From positions 412,697 through 476,696 of the forward strand of contig MNCI01008062.1 of assembly GCA_015680685.1 (NCBI GenBank): a DNA stretch of 64,000 bases, written 5' to 3'. This document shows positions 12,083 through 23,950 of the stretch, piece after piece; positions within the stretch are counted from its first letter, which is position 1; each line of letters begins with the position of its first letter. Below the pieces are notes generated by a model. The model saw only the letters and a program-made list of their open reading frames with translations. It did not search any database and was not told the DNA's origin. The DNA comes from Gnetum montanum. Its lineage: Eukaryota > Streptophyta > Gnetopsida > Gnetales > Gnetaceae. The translations under genes and the position numbers were made by a program.

Positions 12083-12100
12083 TGGAGCTGTTGCTAGGGA
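12083..12100 (+). other. Primer-binding site of A (tRNA-Asp type)
   Basis: TGGAGCTGTTGCTAGGGA, one base after the LTR, 14 of 18 positions matching the tRNA-Asp complement; three differences are C-to-T or G-to-A. Confidence 0.8.
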
Positions 12101-12236
12101 CTCTGTTTGTTGAAACATGTGCTATTTAGAATTAGGTGATCACCATTAATATTATTGTATGAACCTCAAGGTCAATATCATTTTTGCTATACATAGAATT
12201 ATAAAAGCACACTGATGTTTTATTTTATATTACAAA

Positions 12237-14640
12237 ATGTCTTCTTCTTCTCACAAGTGCAAAGATTTCAAACCACCAATCCCACAGGAGTGCAAAGTGG
12301 TATATACTCATCCAGATGAGTTTGTGCCAAACTTCAACTTCATCCTACATCAGGATGAATAGCTACGATGGCATGATATGGAGGGCAATGTCATCTTGCC
12401 CCCCTATCAATCTATGCCTGGGATACTATTTCAAATCCTTAAGAAGTTGAGCATAGTAGATCTTCACGATGACACTTGAAACTACTATCCCACTAAAACA
12501 CAATGCAAATGAGATCAATGTCAAGAGAAACTCTATGAGGCTACAAAGGGAAAACATTACACTAATCCCTTATTCCTACTAAATTATGATGACAATAAGG
12601 ATCCTCCTACTAAAGGTTTTCAACATGAAGATTCTCCACCTCCTAATACTAGTGATGAGGGTGTGAAACTAAACTTGTGATCCACTATTCATAAACTAGG
12701 TTCAAGAAAAAGTGACAGTCAAGGTAGGGACTTAGGCAAGCATCATAATAGCAAGGGATGTAAGGATGATGATCGTAATAAGCAAAAGAGTGATGGTGGA
12801 CATTGCAGTAGTGGTGGCGGTCCACCTTCCTCTTCATCCTATTTATCCACTTCCGAAAATTCCTCTTCATCTAATGGTTCTCATAGAATTCGCCCATCGA
12901 AATAATCATGATGAAGGTAATCAATGAGATAATAATGACTATGAAGGCTACAAAGACTGAAGGGATGGCTGAAACCATCATTAGTGTCATCGACGTAGTG
13001 ATGATGAAGAACCTTTGTTGGAAACTTGAAGTATGCTCAACATTACAGAGGTAGTTAAAATTCCAACTAGGCATATGAAAGATAGCCAGATCAAGCGCTT
13101 AGACATGAATAATATCCCAAGATTTGAGGGGAGATACAATTCTGATCCGTAGAGACATCTACAAGCTTTTCATGATGCCTTTTCCTTATAGAACATAGAG
13201 AATGAATGGTAGAAACTCAAGCTCTTCCCCATGACACTCATCAAGGAAGTTGAAAGTTGGTACTAGTCTTAGCCAGAATCTATCCTTAGATGGAGTACCA
13301 TGTCAGAGCTATTCAATGATAAATATCAGATGTACTCTAGAGTGTTTAATTTGAGAAGGAAAATCCAAGGCTAGAAATAGGGAACACATGAACTCTTAGA
13401 TGCTACCATGGGTCAATACTATTCACTCTTACACCAATGCCCTAGCCATGATTATTCTCAAAGGGAACAAATTTGCCACATCATAGATGGGCTCAGAGTA
13501 GAAGCTAGAAGAACTCTTGGGGTGTATGCCCAAGGAAGATTATCTGAACTAAGAGCTCATTAGATCCAAAGGCTAATTGAACATGTAGTAAAATAAGAAG
13601 GTGAGCTACAAAAAATGGAAAGTGCAAAAGAGTATCATAGGAACCCTTCCATTAGGAAAAGGGAGGTATTTTATGATGAGAAGGAGTCATTGCTTGATGA
13701 AGTGGTGAATAGAAAATCCTTTCCCATTAAAAAGTCTATTTTTGATATTTTGGCAAAGGTTGATAAATTATGGGACTCTTTGGATGAAAAATTTTAAATA
13801 ACTATGAAGATTGTTGAAGAATCTAAAGAGCAAAATAGTGATCATAACTGCAGGAGATAAAAAGAAACTAAACATACCCATCAAAGAGGTAAGGGCAAAG
13901 TTGTAGTAGTAGAGGAAGTTGTGGAGACAAACTCTGATAATGAAACTAATTATGAAATTTATCAATACGAACATCCAAAGGGTGGTGTCACACTTACAAG
14001 AGTCTGGGGTGTATGCCTTGAATCCTCGACTAGCACATAGGCAAGCACCTAGACGATTGCCTTATCCTCAAGGCAATCCAAGGCAGTTCCACCAACAACA
14101 ACAAGCTTACTACCCCAATGGAACTCCTCCACAACCTTATGAACAATAATAATAGTGGTACCATCCACAATCATGGGAAATGCCATAGCCAAGGCAGCAA
14201 TACCCTTATAGGTAACTAGATCCATATGAGTACTATGTTCAGCAACCCATCTCCCCTAGAAGCTCTACAAGTCATACATCATTCTAGCATCACTATTACC
14301 CTACAAAGTACCACTGAACAAATTCATCATCTACTTAAGAGAAAAATTCATATCCATATCCATATCATCCTCTACATCAGTTTGCACATGCACCTCCACC
14401 TTCAAGCTAGTTACTTCTTACTCCATCCATGCAAGGTGAGATTCCTCCATAGTTGCAACAACGAATTGCTACGAGGGTTGTACTTTCACAACTAGTTTTC
14501 CAACTAAGTAGTCCATACAATCAATCAAGAAAAAGACTTTTCTTCTAACCCAGTATTCCTCTTCAACCCTCATAATCTAGTCTGGCTAATCATCCTATAT
14601 CTCTAGCATCATCATCCTCTGCATTAAACACCTTTGAAAA
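12237..14640 (+). pseudogene. Gag of element A
   Basis: Starts MSSSSHKCKD after a 136-bp leader. Order: an N-terminal block with LRWHDMEGN near 12370; an Asp/Lys/Ser-rich linker at 12700-12880; the retrotransposon gag domain at 13100-13570 (HLQAFHDAF, KLKLFPMTL, HIIDGL); a region at 13615-13797 open for 60 codons; a HPKG zinc-knuckle-like remnant near 13970; and a Pro/Gln/Tyr-rich tail at 14040-14500. Many stops replace Gln or Trp relative to element C. Gag would form the cytoplasmic particle; this copy is dead. Confidence 0.88.
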
Positions 14641-16995
14641 GGCCTAGAACCTACCACCTCTTAAAAAAGCAACATTCATCTAGAATTAGCAAATTAGTTG
14701 ATTATTGTAACTCTGGGATTAGTAGAGGACATTGTAATCGTAGTTTGTGGGTGGTCCTATCCTGTTGATTTTCTAGTGATCAAGGTGAACAATTTCAAAA
14801 GCAACTTCCCCATCATTATGGGAAGAGCTTGGTTAAGCACAGTCAATGCATGTATGGGTATAAGGGACCTATCTTTAGAAATATCTAAGGAAAATGAACT
14901 ATGCAAGATTGAGAAGAAGCATATTCCATGCATTGCATATAGCAACAACAAGTTCAATTTTGTGTAAAAGATTTGGTCAATTAGAAGTACACACATTAAA
15001 GCATGTAATCACTGTGCATAAGAAATCAATATTCAAAGGTTTCTATATGTAGCAGCCACAAAAAAAGAGGGTAGCCACTGGCTAATAACTAATTCAAATA
15101 ATTGCACATTATGCATGGAACCAACTGAGAGCCTGGCATGTGCTTATGTTGAAGGGATGGACAAAATTGAAAAAGTTCATTTCCAACTCTCTAATGAAGA
15201 TGATAATACCTATTGGCGAGAGTTGGAAATCCCTAATAACTTCACGTAAGAGTCCTTAGAGCTAAAAAATTTACCAGTTGGTATGAAATATGCATTTTTG
15301 AATAATGGTAAATCAATCACAATTAATGCCAAACTTGCTTCTAAACAAAAAAAAAGTTGTTGAGGGTAGTTAACAAGTGGCCAATAGCCTTTGTTTGGTC
15401 ATATCTAGAGTTAACAAGAATTGATCCAAGGATATGCTAGCATTGCAGTTGCATTGACTTGACCATGAAGCCTAGAAGGTAGCCACAGAGGTGGCTAAAC
15501 CCCAAATTGAAGTAGATCATCAAAGAGGAAATTGAAAAACTCCTCAAGGTAGGGTTCATCTATTCCATCGTGGATAGTGAGTGGATTAGCCCACTTGTGA
15601 TTATACCAAAGAAGGGTGGAAAATGGCAAGTTTGCATTAATTTCAGGCTATTGAATATGACAACATTTAAAGATCATTTTCCCTTAACATTTATGTATCA
15701 AGTATTGGACACCATATTTGGGCATTGTTATTATAGCTTCTTGGATGATTATAGTGGCTATAACCAAATCCAAATCGTGCCAACAGATTAGGCCAAGATA
15801 ACATTCATGAGTCCCTAGGGGACTTTTGCATATTGTAAGATGTCATTTGATCTATGCAATGCCCCTGCAACATTTCAATGCTTGGTTCTTAGCATCCTCC
15901 AATAGTAGATTAGTAATGATGTAGAAGTCTTCATGGATAACTTCTCCACCTATGAAGCTACATTAGACTCAGCTTTGGATTGCCTTGAGTAAGTATTAAA
16001 GAGATGTGTTGAAATAGACTTATAACTCAACTGGCAAAAGAGCCATCTCATGGTCCAAGAAGGCATTGTGCTAGGGCATCAAATTTGACAAAAAGGGATT
16101 GAGGTAGACCCAAAAAAGATAAGCTTCATCCAAGGAATAACATGCCAACCAAAAATCGTTAAAGATGTTCAATCATTCCTTGGACACACTAGCTACTACC
16201 AACGATTCATAGAGAATTTCTCTAAGATCACAAAGCCATTGGTAGAGCTTACAATGAAAGATACACCTTTCATATGGATTAAGAAATGTGAACATGCATT
16301 CCAATAATTAAAAGAGAAACTCATAGAAACACCAATCCTACAAGCACCAAATTGGTCTAGACCCTTGCACATCATGACAAAATGCATCTAACTATGTCTT
16401 GGGAGAAGTGCTCATGCAAGTGGATGATAAGAAATGTCCATATTACATCTACTATGCGAGTTGAAGCATTGTGGGAGCATAGTAATGATAGTGGTGTACG
16501 CTTTGGAAAATTTTAGGCATTATGTGCTTGGCTACAAAGTATTTGTACACACGGACCATAATGCAATCCGCTTCCTCATGAACAAGCTAACAGTGAGCCC
16601 TTATGTCATATGGTGGCGTATGATCTTGTAGAAATTTGATCTCACGATGGTAGATCAAAAAGGGACTGAGAATGTGGTCACTAACCATCTCTCTTACTTA
16701 ATATGGGATAATAAAGAGGAGGAGAGCCCACTCTCTAATTAGTTTCTAGACAAACTTCTTTTTACAAGAGCAATAAGTTAACAAACACTTGCAAAAGCAA
16801 CATGGTACAATGGCATCCTCACTTATCTTCTCACTTAGGAGATGCCACAATATTTGGATTTTAGAAAGAAGCAACAATTTCTTCATTAGGTCAAATACTT
16901 CATGGAAATTAATGAACACCTCGACAAGATGTGTGCTGATGGCCTGATTCATTGGTGTGTCCCTAACGAAGATCAAATGCATGTTCTCTAGGATG
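14641..16995 (+). pseudogene. Pol of element A, first part (protease remnant, RT, RNase H, integrase start)
   Basis: The protease C-terminal half is recognisable at 14700-14960 (CGWSYPVDFLVI, PIIMGRAWLS), but the segment corresponding to the active-site LLDSGSG of element C is deleted just before 14640. RT follows at 15490-16000 (SPLVIIPKKGGKWQVCI, DHFPLTF, FLDDYSGYNQI; YxDD equivalent FMDN near 15930, second Asp lost). The thumb/RNase H linker is near 16040-16290 and the RNase H end HYVLGYKVFVHTDHNAIRFL near 16515-16580. The integrase N-terminus begins near 16790 and is cut after DAH at 16995 by element B. Frame is broken repeatedly. Confidence 0.9.
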
Positions 16996-17000
16996 CTCAT
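16996..17000 (+). other. Target site duplication of B, left copy (CTCAT)
   Basis: CTCAT precedes the B 5' LTR and recurs at 22811-22815 after the 3' LTR. Removing B plus one copy restores the A integrase codons DAH-EGPCGGHY, which match element C at 41110. Confidence 0.97.
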
Positions 17001-17866
17001 TGATGAATCATGGTTTTCGGCCCTCTCCATATACTAGGCCCCATATACTCAGCCCGCTGCGTATACTAGGCCTCGTATACGTGGCCCCATATACGCAGCC
17101 TTGTTTATGCTAGCCTATAAATAAGCGTGCACCTGCCATGCTTAGGGATCTTTTGGGTCAATTGTAGCTAGACTCTTGTAGTTTTTTTTCGTAGGAGTTA
17201 GATTATTTTCTAAGTGCATGCCTGTAGTGTGATGCTTATAATTGTACGGCACCTTTATTCAAGTGTGACGTACTTGGACACGCATCTGACCAAAAATAAA
17301 GATCGAGATTACTTCATCATTGCAGCATTCACTTAGTTTTAATTGTTTAATTATTATTGTTAATTGCTATTGTTATTTATTTTTTTCTTAGTTAATATTT
17401 CTTTATCATCATTTACTATTTCTATTATTAAATGTGGAATGAGTACAACTTAATCACGAGCATTTAAGTGTGACTACTTGGTAACCCAGTAGCATACCTA
17501 GGATCTATGCTTGGTAACCCTAGTAGTAGTCGTGCATGAGGTCCAAGATGTGTACAGATGATTAAGGAATAGATACTCATCACACTTAGGCTAGCTTAGA
17601 CTCATTTCCTATTTCTCATTAGTTTAATCAATATTATCTTCCAATGTCTCTAGGAGTAGCATTAGTTTAGGATGACATCATACACCTCACTCTCGACTAA
17701 ACCATACGTGACAAAGAAAATACTAGTCCAGGTGGGAAGACAACGAACTATGAGCAACGTGTAACTATTTAGATACCACAACTAGCCTATCCACGGAGTT
17801 CAACCGGATCGTGCGTGAATGCTCGTATTCGTATGGTTGAGTGCAGGGGTGCCTCGCCGCTCATCA
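17001..17866 (+). repeat. 5' LTR of element B
   Basis: 866 bp, TGATGAATCATGG...GCTCATCA. U3 carries a GTATAC/CATATAC array (17027-17095) alternating with AGGCC and CAGCC words, then TATAAATA at 17116-17123; AATAAAGATC near 17295 marks the likely poly(A) region. It has one more array unit than the 3' LTR. By eye the two LTRs differ at roughly 5-8 percent of positions. Confidence 0.95.
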
Positions 17867-17867
17867 T

Positions 17868-17885
17868 TGGCACCATTGCCGGGGA
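17868..17885 (+). other. Primer-binding site of B (tRNA-Asp)
   Basis: TGGCACCATTGCCGGGGA, 16 of 18 identical to the tRNA-Asp complement; both differences are G-to-A at CpG positions. Confidence 0.92.
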
Positions 17886-18005
17886 TGGTTCTAGTTATCT
17901 AGATTAGTTACATCATACAAGATCGCTGTAACAAAGCCTTGATGATATATCTTTCAGAAAAATAATAATAATAATTGTAATTAAATCACACACAAATTTA
18001 CAACC

Positions 18006-20002
18006 ATGTCTCTCCTACAAGACTATAATAATGCCACATCTAGTGAGGCAATTCATTGAAGAACCAACAAATATTATGATAATGAAGATTGGAGTACACA
18101 ACCCGAGGTGGGGGTTTCTTATAAACATAAACGAAGACAACATCATCCCAATGCACCGAAGCATAACTTACCTGATGACGATGAACCCCTACTGGCCACT
18201 ACAAGCTTAATAGAAATACAAGAGGCTATTCGAATAGCTTGCAGGCATCATAAGGAAAGTTGTCTACCCGTGCTTGATTTAATTAACTTTCCCAAGTTTT
18301 CAAGAGGCTATGATTCAGATCTACAACAACATTTACAAGCCTTCTACGATGCCTATACATGGAACAATATTGATAATGGGTGGCAAAAAATTAAGCTCTT
18401 TCCTCTGACACTCGTTGGCCAAGCAAAAGTATGGTATAAGTTGTTAAAACCAAAATCAATTCGATGTTGGCTAACAATGGTAGAACTTTTCAACGACAGA
18501 TATCAAACCTATGCGAGAGTGTCAACCTTGAGGAGACAAATCCAAGAATGGAAACAAGCGCAACATGAACCCTTGGACATGGCCTTAGAAAGATATTATG
18601 CACTGTTAAACAACTGCCCAGGCCATGGGTTCTCCAATGAGAGGCTAATGTACCATATCATAGATGGGCTCTGTAATGAAACAAGGGAGACCCTAGGGAT
18701 GTACACCCAAGGTCAAATATATGAGCTACGAACCCATTAACTCCAAGAGCTTATTAAGCAGATAGCAAAAGAAGAAGGAGAAATAACTAAATGGGAGAAT
18801 CTTGAAGGTTCGCAATAGGACCAAAATCTCAACTTAACAAGGGTCCATGACCATGAAGAGGAGAAATCAACTCACTTCAAGAAGGTGGAACCATCTTTGC
18901 CAATCCTACAATCACTAGATGAAATTGAGGCAAAGATCAATAAGATGATGGACTGGGTACATGAAAGATGTGGAGAATATGCCAACATTATTAGAGGAAA
19001 ACTATGCCAAATCAAGAAATAGGACAGGACACCACTAGACAATCGAAACAAAGGATAGAAGAGAATAGGGATAAGAACTCAACTGCCAATCATACGTATC
19101 AATGTAACGTCTATCTATACAATCACCCCAAGGGAAAATGTCCAGTTTTGTCACATTTACATGATCATTGGGGAGGAATGTTACATCTAGAGTTCGTACA
19201 AACATACTATGTCCAACCACAGTGGAAAAAACCTCAGTCGTGGGGGAGGCCACCGCCAACTGGACCATACCCTTCGTATGTCCCAACATCAAATTCTTAT
19301 TATGTTCAACACCCTATTTCTCCAACAAGATCAACATCCTCTACCTCACCTCATCATTATCATTCTCCTGAGTACTATCCACCCATGTCCTCTCCAACAA
19401 GATCACCACCTCATGTGCCTTACACTTCTCCTAATCCTCAATATTCTCATGCTTCACCCCCTTCTACATCATTGCTAGCTATGCCAGAAGATTTTGCACC
19501 ATAGCACCAACCAGCAAACGTTACTTGTCCTGCTACTGTCAATAGTAGTGGAGGTCCTTCACAACATTGAAGGCATCCCTTCTTTAGACATGATCGTCAA
19601 AAGGGACACCACAATTCAGAAACCACTACATCAGCCAACTCAGCACAAATCCAACACTGTGGTGCATCTTCCTCTTCGAACCCGGCACCTCATGTTACTC
19701 TATCTAGGCCACCAATCAACACTCCAACCACCATGGGGCCCAATGAATATTGCCACATGGGAAGACATGTTGATCCTTGCATACCATCTTACGGTCACAA
19801 GTACCATAGTGGGTCAACTCCTTATAAATTAACCACATCTTATAGCTTGCCCCACTATGTCAACTCTAATCAAGTGTGTGAACCCCAATGGGATAAGTAT
19901 GACTAGGCCCCAATATTTTCAACATGCAAGGATCCCCACCTTCCATTTATTAATTCTAGCCATGCTTAATCATTTAGTTATGGGGGGCATCCTCCATTCT
20001 AA
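18006..20002 (+). pseudogene. Gag of element B with C-terminal extension
   Basis: ATG at 18006 (MSLLQDYNN). The longest open stretch, 18108-18740, holds the gag domain: FSRGYDSDLQQHLQAFYDAY, KIKLFPLTL, WYKLL, then YHIIDGLCNETRETLGMY. A degenerate zinc-knuckle-like block (CNVYLYNHPKGKCPVLSHL) follows at 19100-19160 in another frame, then a Pro/Ser/Tyr-rich tail at 19200-19500. The final part (19740-20002) has DPC, HSG and NQVC motifs and ends GGHPPF; it is shared with D but not seen in A or C. The Ser/Arg linker of A and C is absent. Scattered stops and frameshifts inactivate it. Confidence 0.88.
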
Positions 20003-21348
20003 CAACACAAAATTAATAAATGTTTTGTTGTTTCTTTAATTTTTCAACTTTTTTCCCAGTTTTTCACCTTTTAATTTATTGTTTTATCTTTTTGTCTTTT
20101 TATATTTTTGTAAGTAATCTCATCTAAGAGTAAAACACTCATGTGGATCATTGGTTGACGTGTGTTCTATGTTATCGAGTCTTGAGTGGGAAATTATTTG
20201 GACAGTGAGCCCATTACACCCACTCATCCATTCTACAAATAAGAGGTTTTGTTCTTGGGTATAGTGGTATTCTTGACATTCTTAAAACTTAAAATTAATT
20301 TTGTGTTCATTGTACCCAGAATGAAGAAGGATGGATCAAGAGGGAATGATTAGGGTGTGACATCAAGGGGATTTGCAAATTCTCTTTGGTGACGTCTATG
20401 GGAGTTATCATGTAACCTGGTTGTACTAAGATCCTTGTAGATCTAATGAAAAATGGAAGTAAGAGTAATCAAAAGGGCACTCAAAAATCCAATGTTGTTC
20501 TAGGGGGTCCCACTGGAAAGACATGCACCCATGCCTAATGATTGGCGGCTTCTCTGGATTCAATATCCAAAAGAAAAAAAAAGAGAAGAAAGAGAAAAAG
20601 AAAAGACAAGAAAAGTGCCATAAAACAAAAATCACTCCTCCCTTGAACAAAACGCCAAGTGATCGTACGCCTTGTTGTTATGGTACTCTTATAGTTACTC
20701 ATCATGGGATGAAACAATGCGATGTCACTGATTAGAGGAATGGACTTGGTCCTGATCTTGGAACGATGAGGTAATGACACCTTAATCATGCTTTACATGC
20801 AAGATTCATTGTGCCCTAATTCAGTTACCTCACATCCCTATCTCTGCAATCCCTTCTCCGATTCATTCCATCTCACTGTTCATGTATTTGTGACTCGTGT
20901 CTTGTATAGCATTGAATTCCTACCTCATCATCAGTGGTATTAACATGTGTGTGTTTTGTTGCATTGGTATAGATTACATTTAACCCTTCTAATGCCTACG
21001 GACATCTTAAGGTGTGATTACACAAGGACATATAGGTTGGAACCTGCTTTGGGGAGGATCCACTTGTGTAACTTTTGTAATGTGTACTTGTTGCATACCA
21101 CCACATCACCTTATACCCTCTGAGTACTTCATTGCCAAATCTATTCTTTTCTTTATCATCATTTTATCAAACGTTCCTCAAAACTAGGTCTGACATTAAA
21201 ATTTTAGGGCAACTTTCTTGAAAAATTTCTAACTCTAAAATCACACTAAGTAAAGAATTCAGCATTTATTAAAGGCAATGAGTAAGGTGTGAAATCATTA
21301 AACTTTTTTCAATAACCTTACTAATAATTGATCTTTGTGTGATTATAG
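20003..21348 (+). other. Spacer between Gag and third ORF in element B
   Basis: Non-coding, homologous to the post-pol spacers of A, C and D: blocks with GCAATGAG/GACAGTGAGCCCA near 20200, ACATCAAGGGGATTTGC near 20360, CTGCTTTGGGGAGGATCC near 21045. A purine tract AAAAAGAGAAGAAAG lies at 20575-20615. The internal promoter seen in A and D is missing here; the sequence jumps from the block at 21180 to the intron-like end near 21225. A TACTAAT branch-like word is at 21319-21325 and the acceptor TTATAG ends at 21348. Confidence 0.75.
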
Positions 21349-21800
21349 ATGGCCCCTAAAAGAAGACAACAAGGAGGACCTTCTCACGATGCAACCAAAT
21401 GACCTTGGGGAGGCAGAGGCCAGGGACCTCATGTAGAACATGCAGAGCAAAAGGAAATCATTCAGCATCCATCATGAAACTCCTATTACTGCATAATCTA
21501 TCCAAGCAAAGGGAGGAGAGGTCGAGGCTCAAGCCTATGAAGAGGAATGATGACTATTTGCAACATGGCATGTCAAGGCCAATCAAGTGTTCCCGCAGCT
21601 GTCGTGTCCATGAAAAGTGTCGACTCCATCAAACATTGGAACATCAGCATGAACAACTCATAATCCTCAAATAGAAGAGGAGAAATATCAGGTGCTTCTT
21701 CAATGGTATCAATCTCAGAAGCCTGGCACATAGAACAAATGAAAGGCACCCATGGAGGAGCCACCACTACTAGGAATCCCATGAGTTCCAAAGTTTTGTA
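21349..21800 (+). pseudogene. Third ORF of element B, internally deleted
   Basis: ATG directly after a splice-acceptor-like TGTGATTATAG. It starts MAPKRRQQGGPS (basic, Gly-rich) like D. After about 55 codons it jumps to the C-terminal region: CPWKV-like and AW...HNP-like blocks near 21600-21690 and an MEEPPLLG-type tail near 21755, parallel to D at 52870-53040. The globular domain and coiled coil, about 2.3 kb in D, are missing. Confidence 0.8.
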
Positions 21801-21958
21801 ATTCTGTGTCTGTGTCCAAATTTTGTTTAATCCTCCACTGCAGCATGAATAAATTCCTAGTCAGTCAATAATCCCATACCTATCCACTGTGTATTCAATT
21901 AAGCTTGTTCCTCACTTCCTCTGACTCGAGGACGAGTTGTTATTCAGTCATGGGGGTA

Positions 21959-22810
21959 TGATGAATCATGGTTTTCGGCCCGCTCCATATACTAGGACCC
22001 GTATACTCAGCCCGCTGCGTATACTAGGCCCCGTATACGCAGCCTTGTTTATGCTAGCCTATAAATAAGCACGCACCCGTCGTGCTTAGGGATCTTTTGG
22101 GTCAATTGTAGCTAGACTCTTGTAGTTTTTTTCATAGGAGTTAGATTATTTTCCTAGTGCATGCCCACAATGTAATGCTTGTAATTGTACGACATCTTTA
22201 TTCGAGTGTGACGTACTTGGATGCGCACCTGACCGGAAATAAAGATTGAGATTACTTCATCATTGCAGCATTCACTTAGTTTTAATTGTTTAATTATTAT
22301 TGTTAATTGTTATTGTTATTTATTCTTTGCTTAGTTAATATTTCTTTATCATCATTTACTATTCCTGTTATTAAATGGGGAATGAGTATGACTTAATCAC
22401 GAGCATTTAAGTGTGACTACTTGGTAACCCAATAGCATACCTAGGATCTATGCTTAGTAACCCTAGCAGTAGTCATGCACAAGGTCCAAGATGTGTACAG
22501 ATGATTAAGGAATGGATACTCATCGCACTTAGGCTAGCTTAGACTCATTTCCTATTGCTCATTAGTTTAATCAAATATTATCTTCCATTGTCTCTAGGAG
22601 TAGCATTAGTTTAGGATCACATCGTACGCCTCACTCTCGACTAAACCATACGTGACAAAGCAAATACTAGTCCAGGTGGGAAGATAGCGAACTTCGATCA
22701 ACATGTAACTATTTAGATACCACAACTAGCCTGTCCACAGAGTTCGACCGGATCGTGCGTGAATGCTCGTATTCATATGGTTGAGTGCAGGGGTACCTTG
22801 CCGCTCATCA
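21959..22810 (+). repeat. 3' LTR of element B
   Basis: 852 bp, preceded by the G-rich tract CATGGGGGTA. Same ends, GTATAC array and TATA box as the 5' copy, but one array unit fewer, accounting for most of the length difference. Followed by CTCAT (22811-22815). Confidence 0.95.
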
Positions 22811-22815
22811 CTCAT
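22811..22815 (+). other. Target site duplication of B, right copy (CTCAT)
   Basis: Identical to 16996-17000; A integrase coding resumes immediately after it. Confidence 0.97.
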
Positions 22816-23870
22816 GAAGGACCTTGTGGAGGCCACTATGCAAGGAGATGCATGGCCATAAAAATTCTAATGGCAAGGTACTATTGGCCTACAATCTTTA
22901 GGGATGTTCACCAGTTTATCAAATCTTATGAACGTTGTCAACAAGACGGGGGAATGACCACTTGCATGGAAGGTCCTCAACAGTGGATTCAACCATTGGA
23001 ACCTTTCGACATATGGGGCATTGACTTCATGGATCCCATCACATCCATGTCCAATGGAAAGACATATATTATCGTAGCAGTTAACTACTGCACAAAATGT
23101 GCAGAAGCAGCAATCGTTACTAATTGTACATCGTCCATTACTACTAAATTTATACAACAAAATATTGTAAATAGGTTTGGGATACCATGTTTACTAATTT
23201 CTAACAATGGAACTGGTTTCATAGGTGCCACTTTTAGAAAATTAATGCAATGCTTAGGGGTTGAACATAAATTAACAACACCCTATCAACCCTAAGCTAA
23301 TGGTTAAGTAGAGGTAACCAACTGAGAGATCACAAAGATACTAATGCAAACCATTAGCAAATAGAGGAAGGATTGGAGCACCAAACTTAATGATGCTCTC
23401 TAGGCTTATCATTCAATTTGGAAACTTCCTACTAACTATTGTTCCTATGAGTTAGTGTACAAGAAAATTCCAACACTCTTGATTCAATCCAAGCTCCATA
23501 CACTCTTAACAGCCTGTGATCTAAATATTGACCTAATTCTAGCATAGAAAGAAAGATTGATCATCCTAAACATGCTAGATGAAAATTTATTAGTGGCCCT
23601 ATCCTTGAATGAGGTGAACAAGGCATTCAACAAGCAACGTCATGACCTTAGAATTAGGAAAATAAAACTTCAACTAGGAGATAAGGTTTTCTATTGGAAC
23701 CCCACACATGTACCCCAAAAGACAATTCCAAAAATTATGGGAGGGACCTTATATAATTGATCAAACCTTTTCCTCTGGGGCCATGATAATCTACAAACCT
23801 AAAAGCCCAAATAAAAAATAGATTTTTAACATCCAACAAGTAAAGCCTTTCCTAGAATCAAGATAGGCCA
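22816..23870 (+). pseudogene. Pol of element A, second part (integrase)
   Basis: Continues the integrase cut at 16995. Zinc-binding part PCGGHYARR and ERCQQDGG near 22815-22950; first catalytic Asp in WGIDFM near 23020; second in an ISNNGTGF block near 23200, where the expected Asp is Asn; the Glu is kept in an ANG-VEVTN block near 23300. The C-terminal part has LQLGDKVFYWNP near 23665 and fades near 23870. Open for 178 codons at 22759-23295, with stops after that. The Asp-to-Asn change alone would abolish strand transfer. Confidence 0.92.
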
Positions 23871-23937
23871 GTGCAACTACTACCTTAACGAATGGAAAAC
23901 CACGTTCCATTTTTCAAATCTCCTTGTTCCAACTTAG

Positions 23938-23950
23938 TCATGGGGGAGAT
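23938..23950 (+). other. Internal G-rich, polypurine-like tract of element A
   Basis: TCATGGGGGAGAT right after the integrase end, resembling the tract TCATGGGGATA at 29147-29157 before the 3' LTR. Equivalent tracts occur at 19978 (B), 42228 (C) and 48286 (D), all between the gag/pol end and the spacer. Confidence 0.6.

Larger units (their letters stand above)
17001..22810 (+). mobile_element. Pol-less Athila-like element B, nested in A
   Basis: 5.8-kb element with both LTRs, primer site, gag, a long spacer and a residual third ORF, flanked by a perfect 5-bp duplication. No protease, RT, RNase H or integrase sequence is present between Gag and spacer, so it must have been moved by enzymes from another copy. 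It is younger than A, into which it inserted. The layout matches element D. Confidence 0.95.

Noticed and set aside
18108-18740. The 210-codon open Gag segment of B as a stand-alone host gene
   Set aside because: It lies in frame within Gag between the LTR/primer site and the zinc-knuckle region and has homologues in the same position in A, C and D.
20523-20735. Lys-rich small ORF in the B spacer
   Set aside because: The Lys run is a purine tract (20575-20615), and the region aligns with non-coding spacer in D.
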